From contig NZ_CP108109.1 in the NCBI RefSeq assembly GCF_036199905.1, positions 3,085,501 through 3,149,500 on the forward strand: a DNA stretch of 64,000 bases, written 5' to 3'. The notes beneath the pieces are model-generated. The model had not been told where the DNA came from. It made no database searches and saw only the letters and a list, made by a program, of their open reading frames with translations. Position numbers and translations under genes: made by a program. Positions 1-9,548 of this stretch are shown in pieces (within the stretch, counting starts at the first letter, position 1; each line of letters starts with the position of its first letter). This DNA comes from Streptomyces sp. NBC_00223 (GTDB lineage: Bacteria; Actinomycetota; Actinomycetes; Streptomycetales; Streptomycetaceae).

Positions 1-410
1 CGGTGCACCAGGCCGGCCGCGTGGATGGACTGCAGCGCCTCCGCGATCCCGGCGGCGAGCCACCGTACGGCCTGGGCGGGCAGCGGTCCCGCCTCGTTGA
101 CGATCTCTTCGAGCGAGGGCGCGGGTACGTAGGCGGTGGCCAGCCACGGCACGGCGGCGCGCGGGTCGGCGTCCACCACGGCCGCGGTGTAGAAGCCGGA
201 GACCGCGCGGGCGGCCTCCACCTCACGCGTGAAGCGGACCCGGAACAACTGGTCCTCGGCGAGCTCGGCGCGGACCGTCTTGATCGCCACCCGGCGGCCG
301 GAGGCCGAGCGGGCGAGATAGACCAGCCCCATGCCGCCGGCGCCGAGCCGTCCCAGGACCTCGAAAGGGCCGATCCGTCTCGGGTCGTGCTGCGTCAGCT
401 GCTCCACCAC
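1..410 (-). CDS. Serine/threonine protein kinase, N-terminal part (cut by window edge)
   Basis: This is the N-terminal ~136 residues of a Hanks-type Ser/Thr kinase, which would phosphorylate protein hydroxyl groups in signalling. After a short leader (VVEQLTQHDPRRIGPFEVLG) the glycine-rich loop reads GAGGMGLVYLAR. The ATP-anchoring lysine is in VAIKTVR, and the catalytic loop begins as GLVHR exactly at the window edge, so the Asp of HRD lies outside. The GTG at 410 (a second GTG lies at 407) follows a GGGGAGG Shine-Dalgarno about 10 nt upstream. The remaining kinase lobe and any sensor domain are not visible. The family call is firm; the substrate and signal are unknown. Confidence 0.88.
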   Translation of the reverse strand, partial: MVEQLTQHDPRRIGPFEVLGRLGAGGMGLVYLARSASGRRVAIKTVRAELAEDQLFRVRFTREVEAARAVSGFYTAAVVDADPRAAVPWLATAYVPAPSLEEIVNEAGPLPAQAVRWLAAGIAEALQSIHAAGLVH

Positions 411-682
411 TGCCCTGCCACCTCCCCGTGCCCCGCGCTGTCGCGGCCGTTCCCCATGCTCCGCGGCCCCGTGCGGCCCGCCGGCTCCCGTGCCAGAGTA
501 CGGGCCTGATTGTTCCTGGGATGGGCTCCGGTTGCGAACCCGGGGCCGCCACGACACACCCGGAGGGCGAACTCCCTATCATCCGCCCCCAGTTGCGCGG
601 CGGTGGCACGCCGCGCCGTACGGGTTGCCGGTCGGTGGCCGATGCTGCCGCCGGTGCGCCTACCGGGCGGTGGCCGGTGCCG

Positions 683-1477
683 CTATCGGCCGGGTATGGC
701 TCCGATTCTGCGCTGCTGGTCGATGACCACGAAGCTCGCGCCCTGGTCGTCGGCGACGGCGGCGAGGCGGCCGAAGGGCGAGTCCTGCGGCTCGCCGCTC
801 ACCGTGCCGCCGAGCCGCTGGACCGCGGCCACGGCGGCGTCGCAGTCGTCGACCGCGAAGTAGAGCTGGAAGGCGGCGGGGACGTCGGCCGGCAGGTCGT
901 CGCCCTGCTTCATCCGGCCCGCGATCTTCTTCTCGGGCTCGCCGGGCAGGGACCACACCTTGTAGTCGAAGTGCTCGCCGTCGCCGAGCTGCTCGGCGCC
1001 GAAGCCGAAGACGGCGTCGTAGAAGGTGTCGACGGCGTCCGGGTCCCGCGTCAGGTTCTCCGTCCAGCAGAAGGCGCCGGGCCGGTCGGTGATGTCGAAG
1101 CCGCGGTGCTGTCCCGGCTGCCAGGTGCCGAAGTAGGCGCCCCCGGGGTCGACGGCGCCGGTCATGACGCCGAAGTCGCCGACTTCGGCGGGGCCGAAGA
1201 CCACCTGTCCGCCGGCGTCCTTGATCTCCGCCGCCGTCCTCGCCCCGTCCGGGGTCGCGAAGTACACGTTCCAGGCGTTGGGCGCCGAAGGGTCCATCTT
1301 GGCCATCAGCGCCGCCGCGTTCTTCCCGTCGCGCATCGCCGTCGTGTAATGGCCGAACCGCTCGCCGTGGTCCACGAAGGTCCAGCCGAACAGCTCGCCG
1401 TAGAAGCGCCGCCCGGCCGCGAGGTCGGTCAGCGACACATCGGCCCAGTTGGGGGTTCCCTCACTGAATGCGGACAT
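683..1477 (-). CDS. VOC-family (glyoxalase/bleomycin-resistance fold) protein, two domains
   Basis: A 264-residue protein with two tandem VOC domains (about residues 8-125 and 135-255). The repeats begin WADVSLTDLAAGRRFYGELFGW and GAFCWTENLTRDPDAVDTFY and share the F/Y-G-x-x-F-G-W/F pattern. Streptomyces proteins of this layout are usually annotated as hydroxylases or glyoxalase-like proteins, but no substrate can be read from the sequence. The ATG at 1477 (MSAFSEGTPNW) is preferred because AGAGGAGCGG precedes it; the frame stays open for 23 codons upstream without a better site. It is transcribed away from the TetR gene at 1761, and the 283-bp gap between them should hold both promoters. Confidence 0.8.
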   Translation of the reverse strand: MSAFSEGTPNWADVSLTDLAAGRRFYGELFGWTFVDHGERFGHYTTAMRDGKNAAALMAKMDPSAPNAWNVYFATPDGARTAAEIKDAGGQVVFGPAEVGDFGVMTGAVDPGGAYFGTWQPGQHRGFDITDRPGAFCWTENLTRDPDAVDTFYDAVFGFGAEQLGDGEHFDYKVWSLPGEPEKKIAGRMKQGDDLPADVPAAFQLYFAVDDCDAAVAAVQRLGGTVSGEPQDSPFGRLAAVADDQGASFVVIDQQRRIGAIPGR

Positions 1478-1760
1478 GACCCGCTCCTCTCGCGTACGTC
1501 CGTGATGAACGCTCCACCCACCACGGTAATGAGTGATCTTCCCCACCGCGCGGGCTTCAATTCGAACATATGGTCAATTTTTCCATGCACGCGTGACCGG
1601 ACTCAAATCACCCATTCGCGGCAATCCGGCGCGGCTGCGCACGGCCCGGGAGGGAATCGGAAAAGAGGCTCTGAACTGGCAGTTCGTCAAGTGGAGGATC
1701 GAGTTCCCCGTTTGCACGCCGCCAAATCGCGCGCTGGTCACGGGTCGGTAAACTGACGGC

Positions 1761-2408
1761 ATGACAGGACAAGTTCGCACCGTCGACGGCCGTGTGGCGG
1801 GCCGCCGTGGGCAGGCGACGCGGCAGAAGCTGCTCGACTGCCTCGGCGAGATGCTCAGCACGTCGCCGTACCGGGACGTCAAGGTGATTGACGTCGCCCG
1901 GATGGCGGGCACCTCCCCCGCAACGTTCTACCAGTACTTTCCCGATGTCGAGGGCGCCGTCCTGGAGCTCGCCGACGAAATGGCCAAGGAGGGCGCGGGT
2001 CTGACCGAACTGGTCGCCGGGCGCTCCTGGGTCGGCAAGTCCGGCGCCCAGGCGGCGGACGAGCTCGTCGACGGCTTCTTCTCCTTCTGGCGCAGGAACG
2101 ACGCCATCCTGCGTGTCGTCGACCTCGGCGCGGCCGAAGGGGACAAGCGGTTCAACAAGATCCGCATGAAGATCCTCAACTCGGTCACCGGCTCTCTCAG
2201 CGAGTCCATCAAGGACCTGCAGAGCAAGGGCAAGGTCGGCCAGGAGGTCAGCGCACCGGCGGTGGCCGGTTCGCTGGTCGCCATGCTGGCCGCCGTGGCC
2301 GGGCACCAGAAAGGTTTCACCGGCACCGGCGTCAAGCAGGCCGATCTGAAACCGAACCTGGCGCTGCTCGTCCATCTCGGAGTGACCGGCAAGAAGCCGG
2401 CGAAGTAG
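1761..2408 (+). CDS. TetR-family transcriptional regulator
   Basis: A 215-residue TetR repressor/activator. The N-terminal HTH (about residues 20-66) contains TRQKLLDCLGEML and the recognition region VARMAGTSPATFYQYFPD, a classic TetR signature. The C-terminal ligand/dimer domain is all-helical (EGDKRFNKIRMKILNSVTGSL) and ends in a basic tail, VTGKKPAK. From memory it resembles the AtrA/KstR-like group of Streptomyces regulators, but I cannot assign the orthologue. The ATG at 1761 is preceded by a weak GGTCGGTAAACTGACGGC leader. It stands alone between the VOC gene and a small membrane protein, and a hairpin overlaps its stop codon. Confidence 0.85.
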   Translation: MTGQVRTVDGRVAGRRGQATRQKLLDCLGEMLSTSPYRDVKVIDVARMAGTSPATFYQYFPDVEGAVLELADEMAKEGAGLTELVAGRSWVGKSGAQAADELVDGFFSFWRRNDAILRVVDLGAAEGDKRFNKIRMKILNSVTGSLSESIKDLQSKGKVGQEVSAPAVAGSLVAMLAAVAGHQKGFTGTGVKQADLKPNLALLVHLGVTGKKPAK

Positions 2409-2430
2409 TCGCACGGCGCCACTTCGCCGG
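2397..2430 (+). terminator. Hairpin terminator overlapping the TetR stop codon
   Basis: CCGGCGAAGT (2397-2406) pairs perfectly with ACTTCGCCGG (2421-2430) around a 14-nt loop. The left arm includes the last codons of the TetR gene. No U-tract follows, which is normal for GC-rich actinobacteria. Confidence 0.5.
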
Positions 2431-2646
2431 TCCTGATCCGTATTCGCCGTCCTGCCACATCCATCACGCCCCGACGCGGGCGCCGCACGGTCTCGGGGGA
2501 GGTCGTAGGTGCCCGCGTCGCCGTATCCGTCCGCCGTCCGGGGCGCGCCGGGGTTGCGCCCGGCGCGCGTCCGGCGGCCGCCGCGCCGGCCGCGTGCACC
2601 CGCGCGTCCGGTCCGGCGGGCGACGTACCCGGCCCGGCCCGGCATC

Positions 2647-2907
2647 ATGTCCCGCATGACGAGCAGCCGGAACCCCGACAAGCCACCGCGCGGCGCCCTG
2701 TCCCGTTTCCTCTCCCCGGGCCCGGACTCCTCGACGGCCCAACTGCGTGCCTACGCCACGGTCTGGGCGCTGCTGCTCCCCGTGTGGGTGAGCGCCCAGT
2801 GGTGGTCGCACCCCGACACCCTGCGCCGGGTGCTCTACGTCCTGCTGTCCGTCATCTCGATCACCCAGTCCCTCAGCGCGGTCGCCCTGCTGCGCAAGCG
2901 CCGCTGA
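2647..2907 (+). CDS. Small two-helix membrane protein, unknown function
   Basis: An 86-residue protein, MSRMTSSRNPDKPP..., with a Pro/Ser-rich N-terminus, two predicted membrane helices (about residues 36-52, YATVWALLLPVWVSAQ, and 60-80, LRRVLYVLLSVISITQSLSA), and a basic tail, LLRKRR. The frame is open further upstream, but that part (2509-2646) has the Arg/Pro-rich composition of non-coding high-GC DNA, so I start at the ATG of 2647. No function is recognised. It sits alone upstream of the monooxygenase with a 108-bp gap. Confidence 0.55.
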   Translation: MSRMTSSRNPDKPPRGALSRFLSPGPDSSTAQLRAYATVWALLLPVWVSAQWWSHPDTLRRVLYVLLSVISITQSLSAVALLRKRR

Positions 2908-3015
2908 CCGCTCCACCGCCACCGCCGGGGCCACGCTCGCCCTCCGCCGAGCCGCCACTTCCGGTACCACCACCCTCCCTATTTCGTATGACCTTTCAGG
3001 CTCCAGGAGTTCCCC

Positions 3016-4191
3016 ATGGCCGACCCCACCATCACCGCAGCCGCCTCGCGAGTCCCCACGACCACCGCGACTCCCGACGCCATCGTCATCGGCGCCGGCC
3101 CCGGTGGGCTGGCCGCGGCGGCGGCGCTCGGGCAGCGGGGGCTGCGCCCACTCGTCCTGGAGCGCGGGGAACAGTTGGGCGCGTCCTGGCGCGGGCACTA
3201 CGACCGGCTGCGTCTGCACACCACGCGCCGGCTGTCCTCGCTGCCGGGGATGCCCATACCCCGGGCGTACGGCCGCTGGGTCGGACGGGACGACCTCGTC
3301 CGCTACCTGGAGCAGTACGCCGAACACCATGACCTGGAGATCGCCACCGGCATACAGGTGGACCGGGTGGAGAAGGCCGAGGCGGGCTGGGAACTGCCCG
3401 CGACCGGCGGGCGGGTGCTGGCCACCCCCGTGGTCGTGGTGGCCACGGGCCACAACCACACGCCGTACATACCCGACTGGAAGGGACGAAACACCTTCTC
3501 CGGTGATCTTCTGCACGCCTCCGTGTACCGCAACGCCGCCCCCTACGGCGGGCGCGACGTCCTGGTGGTCGGGGCGGGCAACAGCGGCGCCGAGATCGCC
3601 GTCGACCTGATGGAGGGCGGCGCGGGCCGGGTACGGCTCTCGGTGCGCACCCCTCCGCACATCCTGCGCCGCTCCACGGCCGGCTGGCCCGCGCAGGCCA
3701 GCGGCATCCTGTGCCGGCGGCTGCCCACGGGGCTGGTGGACCACTTGGCACCCCTCGTCGCGCGCGCCGGGGTCCCCGACCTGTCGGCGTACGGCCTGCC
3801 CCGGCCGAAGACCGGTCTGTACTCGCGGGTGCGCGACGGCGCGATCCCGGTGCAGGACGCCGGTCTGATCGACGCCGTACGGTCCCGGCAGGTCGAACCC
3901 GTGGCCGCCGTCGAGGAGTTCGACGGGGACAAGGTGCGGCTCGCCGACGGCTCCGAGATCAGTCCCGAGGTCGTCGTCGCCGCGACCGGCTACCGGCGGG
4001 GCCTGGAATCGCTGGTCGGCCACCTCGGTGTCCTGGACGAACGCGGCCGCCCGGTCGCGCACGGCCCCCGTACGGCGCCCGGCGCCCCCGGGCTCTACTT
4101 CACCGGCTTCACCAACCCCATCAGCGGGATGATCCGCGAGATGGCGATCGACGCCCGCCGTATCGCCCGGGCTGCCACGCGCGACCGGTGA
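3016..4191 (+). CDS. Flavin-containing monooxygenase / NAD(P)-binding oxidoreductase
   Basis: A 391-residue FAD-dependent oxidoreductase of the FMO/YUCCA-like type, expected to use NADPH and O2 to oxygenate a small substrate. The FAD Rossmann motif IVIGAGPGGLAAAAAL lies near residues 25-40. A second dinucleotide motif, VLVVGAGNSGAEIAVDL, at about 180-196 binds NADPH. The ATG motif VVVAATGYRRGL near 320 closes the FAD domain. The middle contains VVVATGHNHTPYIPDW, typical of this class. The start ATG at 3016 follows CAGGAGTTCCCC. Gene context gives no pathway; the substrate cannot be named. Confidence 0.85.
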   Translation: MADPTITAAASRVPTTTATPDAIVIGAGPGGLAAAAALGQRGLRPLVLERGEQLGASWRGHYDRLRLHTTRRLSSLPGMPIPRAYGRWVGRDDLVRYLEQYAEHHDLEIATGIQVDRVEKAEAGWELPATGGRVLATPVVVVATGHNHTPYIPDWKGRNTFSGDLLHASVYRNAAPYGGRDVLVVGAGNSGAEIAVDLMEGGAGRVRLSVRTPPHILRRSTAGWPAQASGILCRRLPTGLVDHLAPLVARAGVPDLSAYGLPRPKTGLYSRVRDGAIPVQDAGLIDAVRSRQVEPVAAVEEFDGDKVRLADGSEISPEVVVAATGYRRGLESLVGHLGVLDERGRPVAHGPRTAPGAPGLYFTGFTNPISGMIREMAIDARRIARAATRDR

Positions 4192-4375
4192 GCGGGACCA
4201 TGAGCGGGAACGGCGACGGCGCCCGGTAAGTGCGCCCGGTGGGCGGGCTCAGTGGGCGGGCCCGGTGGGCGGGCCCGGCCTGCGGGGACGGCCCGCGGGG
4301 ACGGCGATTCCGCCGTCGCTCACTCGTGCGAGTGAACGACGGGTATTCCGGAACAGACCGTGCTTTCCCGGGCGT

Positions 4376-5701
4376 TCATCCGGTGACCGACACCGCGGGC
4401 AGGGCGACCGGCCGGTGGCGGATCACCAGGGACATCAGCGCGGCGACCGCGCACAACGCACCGGAGGAGTACCAGACGACGTCGTAGGAACCGAGCGCGT
4501 CACGCGCCACCCCGCCGAGGTAGGCGACCAGCGCCGCGCCGATCTGGTGGGACGCGAGCACCCAGCCGAAGACGATCGCGCTGTTCTCGCCGTAGTGCTC
4601 ACGGCACAGGGCGATGGTCGGCGGCACGGTGGCCACCCAGTCGAGGCCGTAGAAGACGATGAACAGCACCATCGGCGGGTGGATGCTGTCGCCCAGGAGC
4701 ATGGGGAGGAACATCAGCGACAGACCGCGCAGCCCGTAGTAGATCGCGAGCAGCCGCCGGGGTGAGAGGCGGTCGGTGAACCAGCCCGAGGCCACCGTGC
4801 CCGCGATGTCGAACACCCCGATGACGGCGAGCAGCGACGCCGCGGTGGTGACCGGCAGTCCGTGGTCGTGGGCGGCGGGCACGAAGTGGGTCTTGACGAG
4901 CCCGTTGGTCGACGCGCCGCAGATCGCGAACGTGCCGGCGAGCAGCCAGAAGGTGCCCGTGCGCGAGGCGTCCATCAGGGCCCGCAGCGCCCGGCCGGCG
5001 GACCCGCTCACCGGCGCGGGCTTGGGGGTGAACTCCTCGGCCCCGTAGGCCGCCAGGCCCACGTCCGCCGGGTGGTCGCGCAGCAGGAACCAGACGAAGG
5101 GCACGGTCGCGAGCGCCGCGCAGGACACCGTCGCCGCGGCGGGCCGCCACCCGTGGTGCTCGGTGATCCAGGACAGCAGCGGCAGGAAGACCAGTTGCCC
5201 CGCCGCGCCGCCCGCGGTGAGGATGCCGGTGACCAGCCCCCTGCGGGCGGCGAACCAGCGGTTGGCGACGGTCGCGGCGAAGGACAGCGCCATCGAGCCG
5301 CTGCCCAGTCCCACCAGGACGCCCCAGCACAGGATGAGTTGCCAGCTCGCCGTCATGCAGACGGTCAGTCCGGAGCCGAGCGCGATGGTGAGCAGCGCGC
5401 AGGCGACGATCCGCCGGATGCCGAACCGGTCCATCAGGGCGGCGGCGAAGGGCGCGGTCAGTCCGTACAGCGCGAGGTTGATCGACACCGCGAAGCCGAT
5501 CATGCCGCGCGACCAGCCGAACTCGCTGTGCAGGGGGTCGATCAGCAGTCCGGGGAGGGAGGCGAAGGCCGCGGCGCCGACGAGCGTCACAAAGGTGACG
5601 GCGGCGACCGCCCAGGCGCGGTGCACACGCGTCCGTGGTCGTCGGCCGGGCGCGGCCGGGCGGCCTGCGGCAGATGCGGGGGCTTGAGATGTCTGCGTCA
5701 C
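4376..5701 (-). CDS. MFS transporter (oxalate/formate antiporter-like)
   Basis: A 441-residue major facilitator protein with about 12 hydrophobic helices. The first loop carries the MFS motif as ALMDRFGIRRIVACA, and FGWSRGMIGFAVSINLALYGL lies in TM2. The central cytoplasmic loop is DHPADVGLAAYGAEEFTPKPAP. The sequence most resembles the OFA/monocarboxylate group, so an organic acid is a plausible substrate but is inferred only. I choose the GTG at 5701 (VTQTSQAPA) over the ATG at 5728 because CGGAGA precedes it and the resulting N-terminus matches the usual length. It is divergent from the GlxA-type regulator at 5773 with about 71 bp between starts, which suggests that regulator controls it. 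Confidence 0.82.
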   Translation of the reverse strand: MTQTSQAPASAAGRPAAPGRRPRTRVHRAWAVAAVTFVTLVGAAAFASLPGLLIDPLHSEFGWSRGMIGFAVSINLALYGLTAPFAAALMDRFGIRRIVACALLTIALGSGLTVCMTASWQLILCWGVLVGLGSGSMALSFAATVANRWFAARRGLVTGILTAGGAAGQLVFLPLLSWITEHHGWRPAAATVSCAALATVPFVWFLLRDHPADVGLAAYGAEEFTPKPAPVSGSAGRALRALMDASRTGTFWLLAGTFAICGASTNGLVKTHFVPAAHDHGLPVTTAASLLAVIGVFDIAGTVASGWFTDRLSPRRLLAIYYGLRGLSLMFLPMLLGDSIHPPMVLFIVFYGLDWVATVPPTIALCREHYGENSAIVFGWVLASHQIGAALVAYLGGVARDALGSYDVVWYSSGALCAVAALMSLVIRHRPVALPAVSVTG

Positions 5702-5738
5702 GCCGTTCAGTCTCCGGGCGGCGATCATCCGCGACGAG

Positions 5739-5752
5739 TGGCCGGATGGCCA
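5739..5752. promoter_or_regulatory. Small inverted repeat between the divergent MFS and GlxA-type genes
   Basis: TGGCC-GGAT-GGCCA is a perfect 5-bp inverted repeat with a 4-bp spacer lying in the 71-bp intergenic segment. It could be an operator for the adjacent AraC-type regulator; the short arms make chance occurrence quite possible. Confidence 0.25.
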
Positions 5753-5772
5753 TGATGTGCAAGAATCGGGCC

Positions 5773-6861
5773 ATGGCCGTCTCCCAGGACTCCGGCTCGC
5801 AGAGCGCCGACCTTCAAGGCTCCGACTCCCGGGCCCCGGGCTCTCACGCCCCTGGCTCGCAGCCGAGCGAGATCTTCCGCCACCCGGGCCGGCACCGGGT
5901 GGCCGTCTTCGCCCTGGACGGGGTGATCCCCTTCGAACTCGGCGTCCCCCTGCGCATCTTCGGTTCGGCCTGGAACCAGGAGGACGGCGGCGAGCTGTAC
6001 GACATCGTCACGTGCAGCCTCCGTCCCGGCGCCGTGCGCACGGACGCGGACTTCCCGATCGTGGTCGAGCACGGCCTGGAAGCGCTGGCGGAGGCCGACA
6101 CCGTGGTGGTACCCGCCTCGCACGAACTCGGTCCCGTCTACACCGAGGGCCGGCTGTCGGCCGCGCTCACCGAGGCGTTCGCCGCGATCCGGCCGTGCGC
6201 GCGCGTCGTGTCGATCTGCACCGGCTCCTTCCTGCTCGCCGCCGCCGGTCTGCTCGACGGGCGCCCGGCGACCACCCACTGGTCCAGCGCCGACCACTTC
6301 CAGCGGCTCTTCCCGCGTATCAAGGTCGACCCGGACGTGCTCTATGTCGACGACGGCGATGTGCTCACCTCGGCCGGGGTCGCCTCGGGCATCGATCTGT
6401 GCCTGCACATCGTGCGCCGGGACTTCGGCACCGCGGTGGCCAACGCGGTAGCGCGCAGCACCGTCGTTCCGCCGCACCGCGAGGGCGGTCAGGCGCAGTA
6501 CGTCCGCCGCCCGCTGCCCGAACCGCAGCTGGCCGGCACCGAAAGGGCCCGCGCCTGGGCCCTGACCCGCCTCGACCAGCCGCTCACCCTGCGGCAGTTG
6601 GCCGAGCGCGAGGCGATGAGTGTCCGGACCTTCACCCGGCGGTTCCGTGAGGAGGTGGGTCTGAGTCCTGGCCAGTGGCTGACCCAGCAACGTGTCGAAC
6701 ACGCCCGTCAACTGCTGGAGTCCACGGATCTCGGGATCGATCAGATCGCCCGCCAGGCCGGTTTCGGCACCGGGGCGTCCATGCGGCAGCATCTTCAGGC
6801 GGCGTTGGGGGTGTCACCGACGTCCTACCGCCGCACCTTCCAGACCTCGGTCCGCCCGTAG
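5773..6861 (+). CDS. GlxA-family transcriptional regulator (DJ-1/PfpI plus AraC HTH)
   Basis: A 362-residue regulator. Residues about 35-200 form a DJ-1/PfpI-like domain, with the nucleophile-elbow region RVVSICTGSFLLAAAGLLDG holding a cysteine as in the GlxA/FtrA group. Residues about 255-355 are an AraC-type double HTH (LRQLAEREAMSVRTFTRRFR and IDQIARQAGFGTGASMRQHL). The ligand-sensing role of the PfpI domain is inferred from the family. The ATG at 5773 starts a Ser/Gly-rich leader; no strong Shine-Dalgarno is visible, so a nearby upstream in-frame ATG (5755 or 5752) is possible. Divergent pairing with the MFS gene suggests it regulates that exporter. Confidence 0.85.
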   Translation: MAVSQDSGSQSADLQGSDSRAPGSHAPGSQPSEIFRHPGRHRVAVFALDGVIPFELGVPLRIFGSAWNQEDGGELYDIVTCSLRPGAVRTDADFPIVVEHGLEALAEADTVVVPASHELGPVYTEGRLSAALTEAFAAIRPCARVVSICTGSFLLAAAGLLDGRPATTHWSSADHFQRLFPRIKVDPDVLYVDDGDVLTSAGVASGIDLCLHIVRRDFGTAVANAVARSTVVPPHREGGQAQYVRRPLPEPQLAGTERARAWALTRLDQPLTLRQLAEREAMSVRTFTRRFREEVGLSPGQWLTQQRVEHARQLLESTDLGIDQIARQAGFGTGASMRQHLQAALGVSPTSYRRTFQTSVRP

Positions 6862-6941
6862 ATCGGCACCCAAGGCCGCGAACACCCGGGAGCAGCACGA
6901 GTGGGGTCAGGAGGGGCGGCCGCCAGGCCGGCCCGTCCGCG

Positions 6942-7355
6942 TCACGTCAGGACGGCGACCGCTCCGCGGTCCACCTCGCACCAGATCTGCTTGCCCGCGC
7001 CCTCGGGGTGCCAGCCCCAGCGGTCGGCGAGCCCGTCGACCAGCTCCAGGCCCCGGCCGCCGGTCTCGTCGCGCTGCGCGTGCCGCGGGGCGGGCGGAAG
7101 CTCACTGGTGTCGGCCACCTCGACCCGTACCGGGGCGGCGGGCGCGCTGGGGAACAGCATTCTCAGGACGGCGGGACAGCCGGTGTGCACCACCGCGTTC
7201 GTCACCAGCTCCGAGATGAGCAGGATCAGGGTCTCGGCCACCGGCTCGTCGGCTCCTATGCCGGAGCCCACCAGGCGGGAACGTGCCCATCGACGGGCCC
7301 GCCCGACCTCCGCGGGGTCGACACCGACCTCCAGCTGTACCTGAAGCACCTGCAC
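6942..7355 (-). CDS. HATPase (anti-sigma-type serine kinase, RsbW-like) protein
   Basis: A 137-residue GHKL ATPase of the HATPase_c_2 type, as in the many single-domain anti-sigma kinases of Streptomyces. The N-box reads LILLISELVTNAVVHTG (about residues 42-58). The G1 region is RVEVADTSELPP, and the G2 box is GGRGLELVDGLADRWGW. Such proteins bind a sigma factor or phosphorylate a STAS antagonist; the STAS protein at 8310-8711 and the sigma factor at 8973 are candidate partners by proximity only. It starts with GTG at 7355; an alternative GTG lies two codons on. Confidence 0.82.
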   Translation of the reverse strand: MQVLQVQLEVGVDPAEVGRARRWARSRLVGSGIGADEPVAETLILLISELVTNAVVHTGCPAVLRMLFPSAPAAPVRVEVADTSELPPAPRHAQRDETGGRGLELVDGLADRWGWHPEGAGKQIWCEVDRGAVAVLT

Positions 7356-7715
7356 TGCTCACACCATCCGAACCGGCGGACACGACGCCCGACGCCTGCC
7401 CAAGATCACCGAGCGTGACCTTGGCATGACACAGCATGCTCGACCGACAGTCACCCCAACAAGCGCTTCGGGCATATACCGGTGCAACGCAGGGGGCGCA
7501 CTGCATACTGTGCGGCGCACTCGGTGAAAGGCAGTGCGCCCGGGCGCGCATCCCGCCCGGCGCGGCAGAGCGGCGCCTCGCGGGGACTCGGTTCGGGTGC
7601 ACACCCGAAGGAGCGTACCCGAGGACCCGCCCGACTCCACCGCGTCACAAGTCACGCATCGGACACAACACCGTGCGGACGCTCCGTAACCGAAGCACCC
7701 TTGGCGTCGACCTTT
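7356..7715. other. 360-bp intergenic stretch, no convincing gene
   Basis: Frames on both strands are Arg/Cys/Pro-rich and look like shadow reading frames. The stretch should hold the promoter of the HATPase gene and the 3' end of the macro-domain transcript. I see no strong terminator, RNA gene or repeat. Confidence 0.4.
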
Positions 7716-8222
<507 letters not shown>

Positions 8223-8309
8223 GCCGTCATCGTGCATCAACCGCCGGCCGCCCCGGGCGCGTTCACCACGGGCGGGCCGGTGCCCGGCCAGGGCTCAGTC
8301 GGACAGGGC

Positions 8310-8711
8310 TCAGGCGGACAGCGGCCGGGCCGTGTCGTCGGTGGCGGCTACCAGGTCAGGGAAGACCTCGAAGAGCCTGCGCACACCGAGGGCGGCCAGC
8401 ACCCGGTTGACGTGTGCCCCTCCCCCGTATCCCTCGTCGAAGGAGCGGTCGCGGCCCGCCGGGTCGTCGTCCGGGAGCACGATCCGCAGCCGCCCGGCAC
8501 AGGAGCGCATCAGACGGCGGGCACCGATCAGCACACCGACCCCGCTGGAGTCGCAGAAGCGCACGGCGGCGAGGTCGAGGACAACGCTGCGCCGCCCGTC
8601 GGCGACCGCGTCGTGCACCTTCTGCCGGACCGCCGGCGACGAGATCAGGTCCATCTCGCCCGAGACCGTCACCACCACCCAGCCGTCCCGCTCGGCCTGG
8701 GTCACCAGCAC
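8310..8711 (-). CDS. STAS-domain anti-anti-sigma factor
   Basis: A 133-residue STAS protein. VVVTVSGEMDLISSPAVRQKV opens the fold, and the phosphorylatable serine sits in VRFCDSSGVGVLIGARR (DSSG) near residue 54, as in SpoIIAA/RsbV. The C-terminus is longer than the minimal domain (GVRRLFEVFPDLVAATDD). In the family, the unphosphorylated protein sequesters an anti-sigma kinase and frees a sigma factor. The GTG at 8711 is preceded by GAGGTGGG at about 9 nt. It is divergent from the sigma factor at 8973 with a 261-bp gap. Confidence 0.85.
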   Translation of the reverse strand: MLVTQAERDGWVVVTVSGEMDLISSPAVRQKVHDAVADGRRSVVLDLAAVRFCDSSGVGVLIGARRLMRSCAGRLRIVLPDDDPAGRDRSFDEGYGGGAHVNRVLAALGVRRLFEVFPDLVAATDDTARPLSA

Positions 8712-8972
8712 CGGTTCCCACCTCGCCTCGCCGTCGACTTCAGCAATGTCATCACAATGACCCTATGCCCGTTCTCAGTCGTAACTCTGCAATCTTCCGG
8801 TCACACCCGCATAACAGACCGCCAAAAGCGGTCGCGCGCGGTGCCAGGTTGGTGCAAAGCGACGCACGCCGTCATAGGGGGCCGGTACCGTCGGTCTGAG
8901 CGCAGTCGGACGAACCGAACACATATGACTACCGTCGGTGTTCATCGGTGGACGAGCAGAGGGGCCGGGGAG

Positions 8973-9548
8973 ATGGCGACACCCGCACCGCCACGCTGGG
9001 ACCGCAAGATGCAGCAGCGGCTGGCGCGGGGCGAGGAAGCCGCACTCGGCGAGCTCTACGACCGATACGCCTCACTCGTGCACGGTCTCGCCCACCGGGT
9101 GATGGACGACGACGACGCGGCGGACCAGATCACCCGCGAGGTCTTCGGCTACATCTGGGAGAACCCGGACGCCTACGACCCCAAGCACGGCCCGCTGCGC
9201 TCCTGGATGGCCGAGCTCACCCAGCGCCACGCGGTGCACCGGCTGCGGCAGTACGAGAACCGGGACAGGTCCGACCCGGCCGAGGTCGAGGCCCGGGTGC
9301 GGAAGGCGAACACCGCGGCCCGCGCCGACTTCATCGTCACCTCGATGCCCGCCCCGCTGCGCGCGGCCCTCGAACTCGCCTACCGGGAACGGCTCGACTA
9401 CCGCGCGGCCGCCGAGGGCCTCGGGGTGAGCGAGGACGAGGCGCGCCGACGGCTGAGGCTCGGTCTCCAGTTACTGTCGACGGCGATGGAACCGGCCGAG
9501 CAGCAACCCCGGGCGATCGAGCCGCGCGGACAGCGAGGCCACCGGTGA
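8973..9548 (+). CDS. RNA polymerase sigma factor (ECF-like, sigma-70 regions 2 and 4)
   Basis: A 191-residue small sigma factor. Region 2 spans about residues 12-85 (EEAALGELYDRYASLVHGLA, then DAADQITREVFGYIWENPDA), with RSWMAELTQRHAVHRLRQYE as the -10 recognition part. Region 4 spans about 120-175 (PLRAALELAYRERLDYRAAA, then GVSEDEARRRLRLGLQLL). I choose the ATG at 8973 (MATPAPPRWDRK), preceded by AGAGGGGCCGGGGAG; an in-frame ATG at 8925 would add 16 residues. Its stop overlaps the GTG of the next gene (GTGA), so sigma and anti-sigma are translationally coupled. Target promoters are unknown. Confidence 0.85.
   Translation: MATPAPPRWDRKMQQRLARGEEAALGELYDRYASLVHGLAHRVMDDDDAADQITREVFGYIWENPDAYDPKHGPLRSWMAELTQRHAVHRLRQYENRDRSDPAEVEARVRKANTAARADFIVTSMPAPLRAALELAYRERLDYRAAAEGLGVSEDEARRRLRLGLQLLSTAMEPAEQQPRAIEPRGQRGHR

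Noticed and set aside
4238..4277. GTGGGCGGGC-type direct repeats after the monooxygenase gene
   Set aside because: Three short GC-only copies; low complexity is expected in this genome and no structure or gene depends on it.
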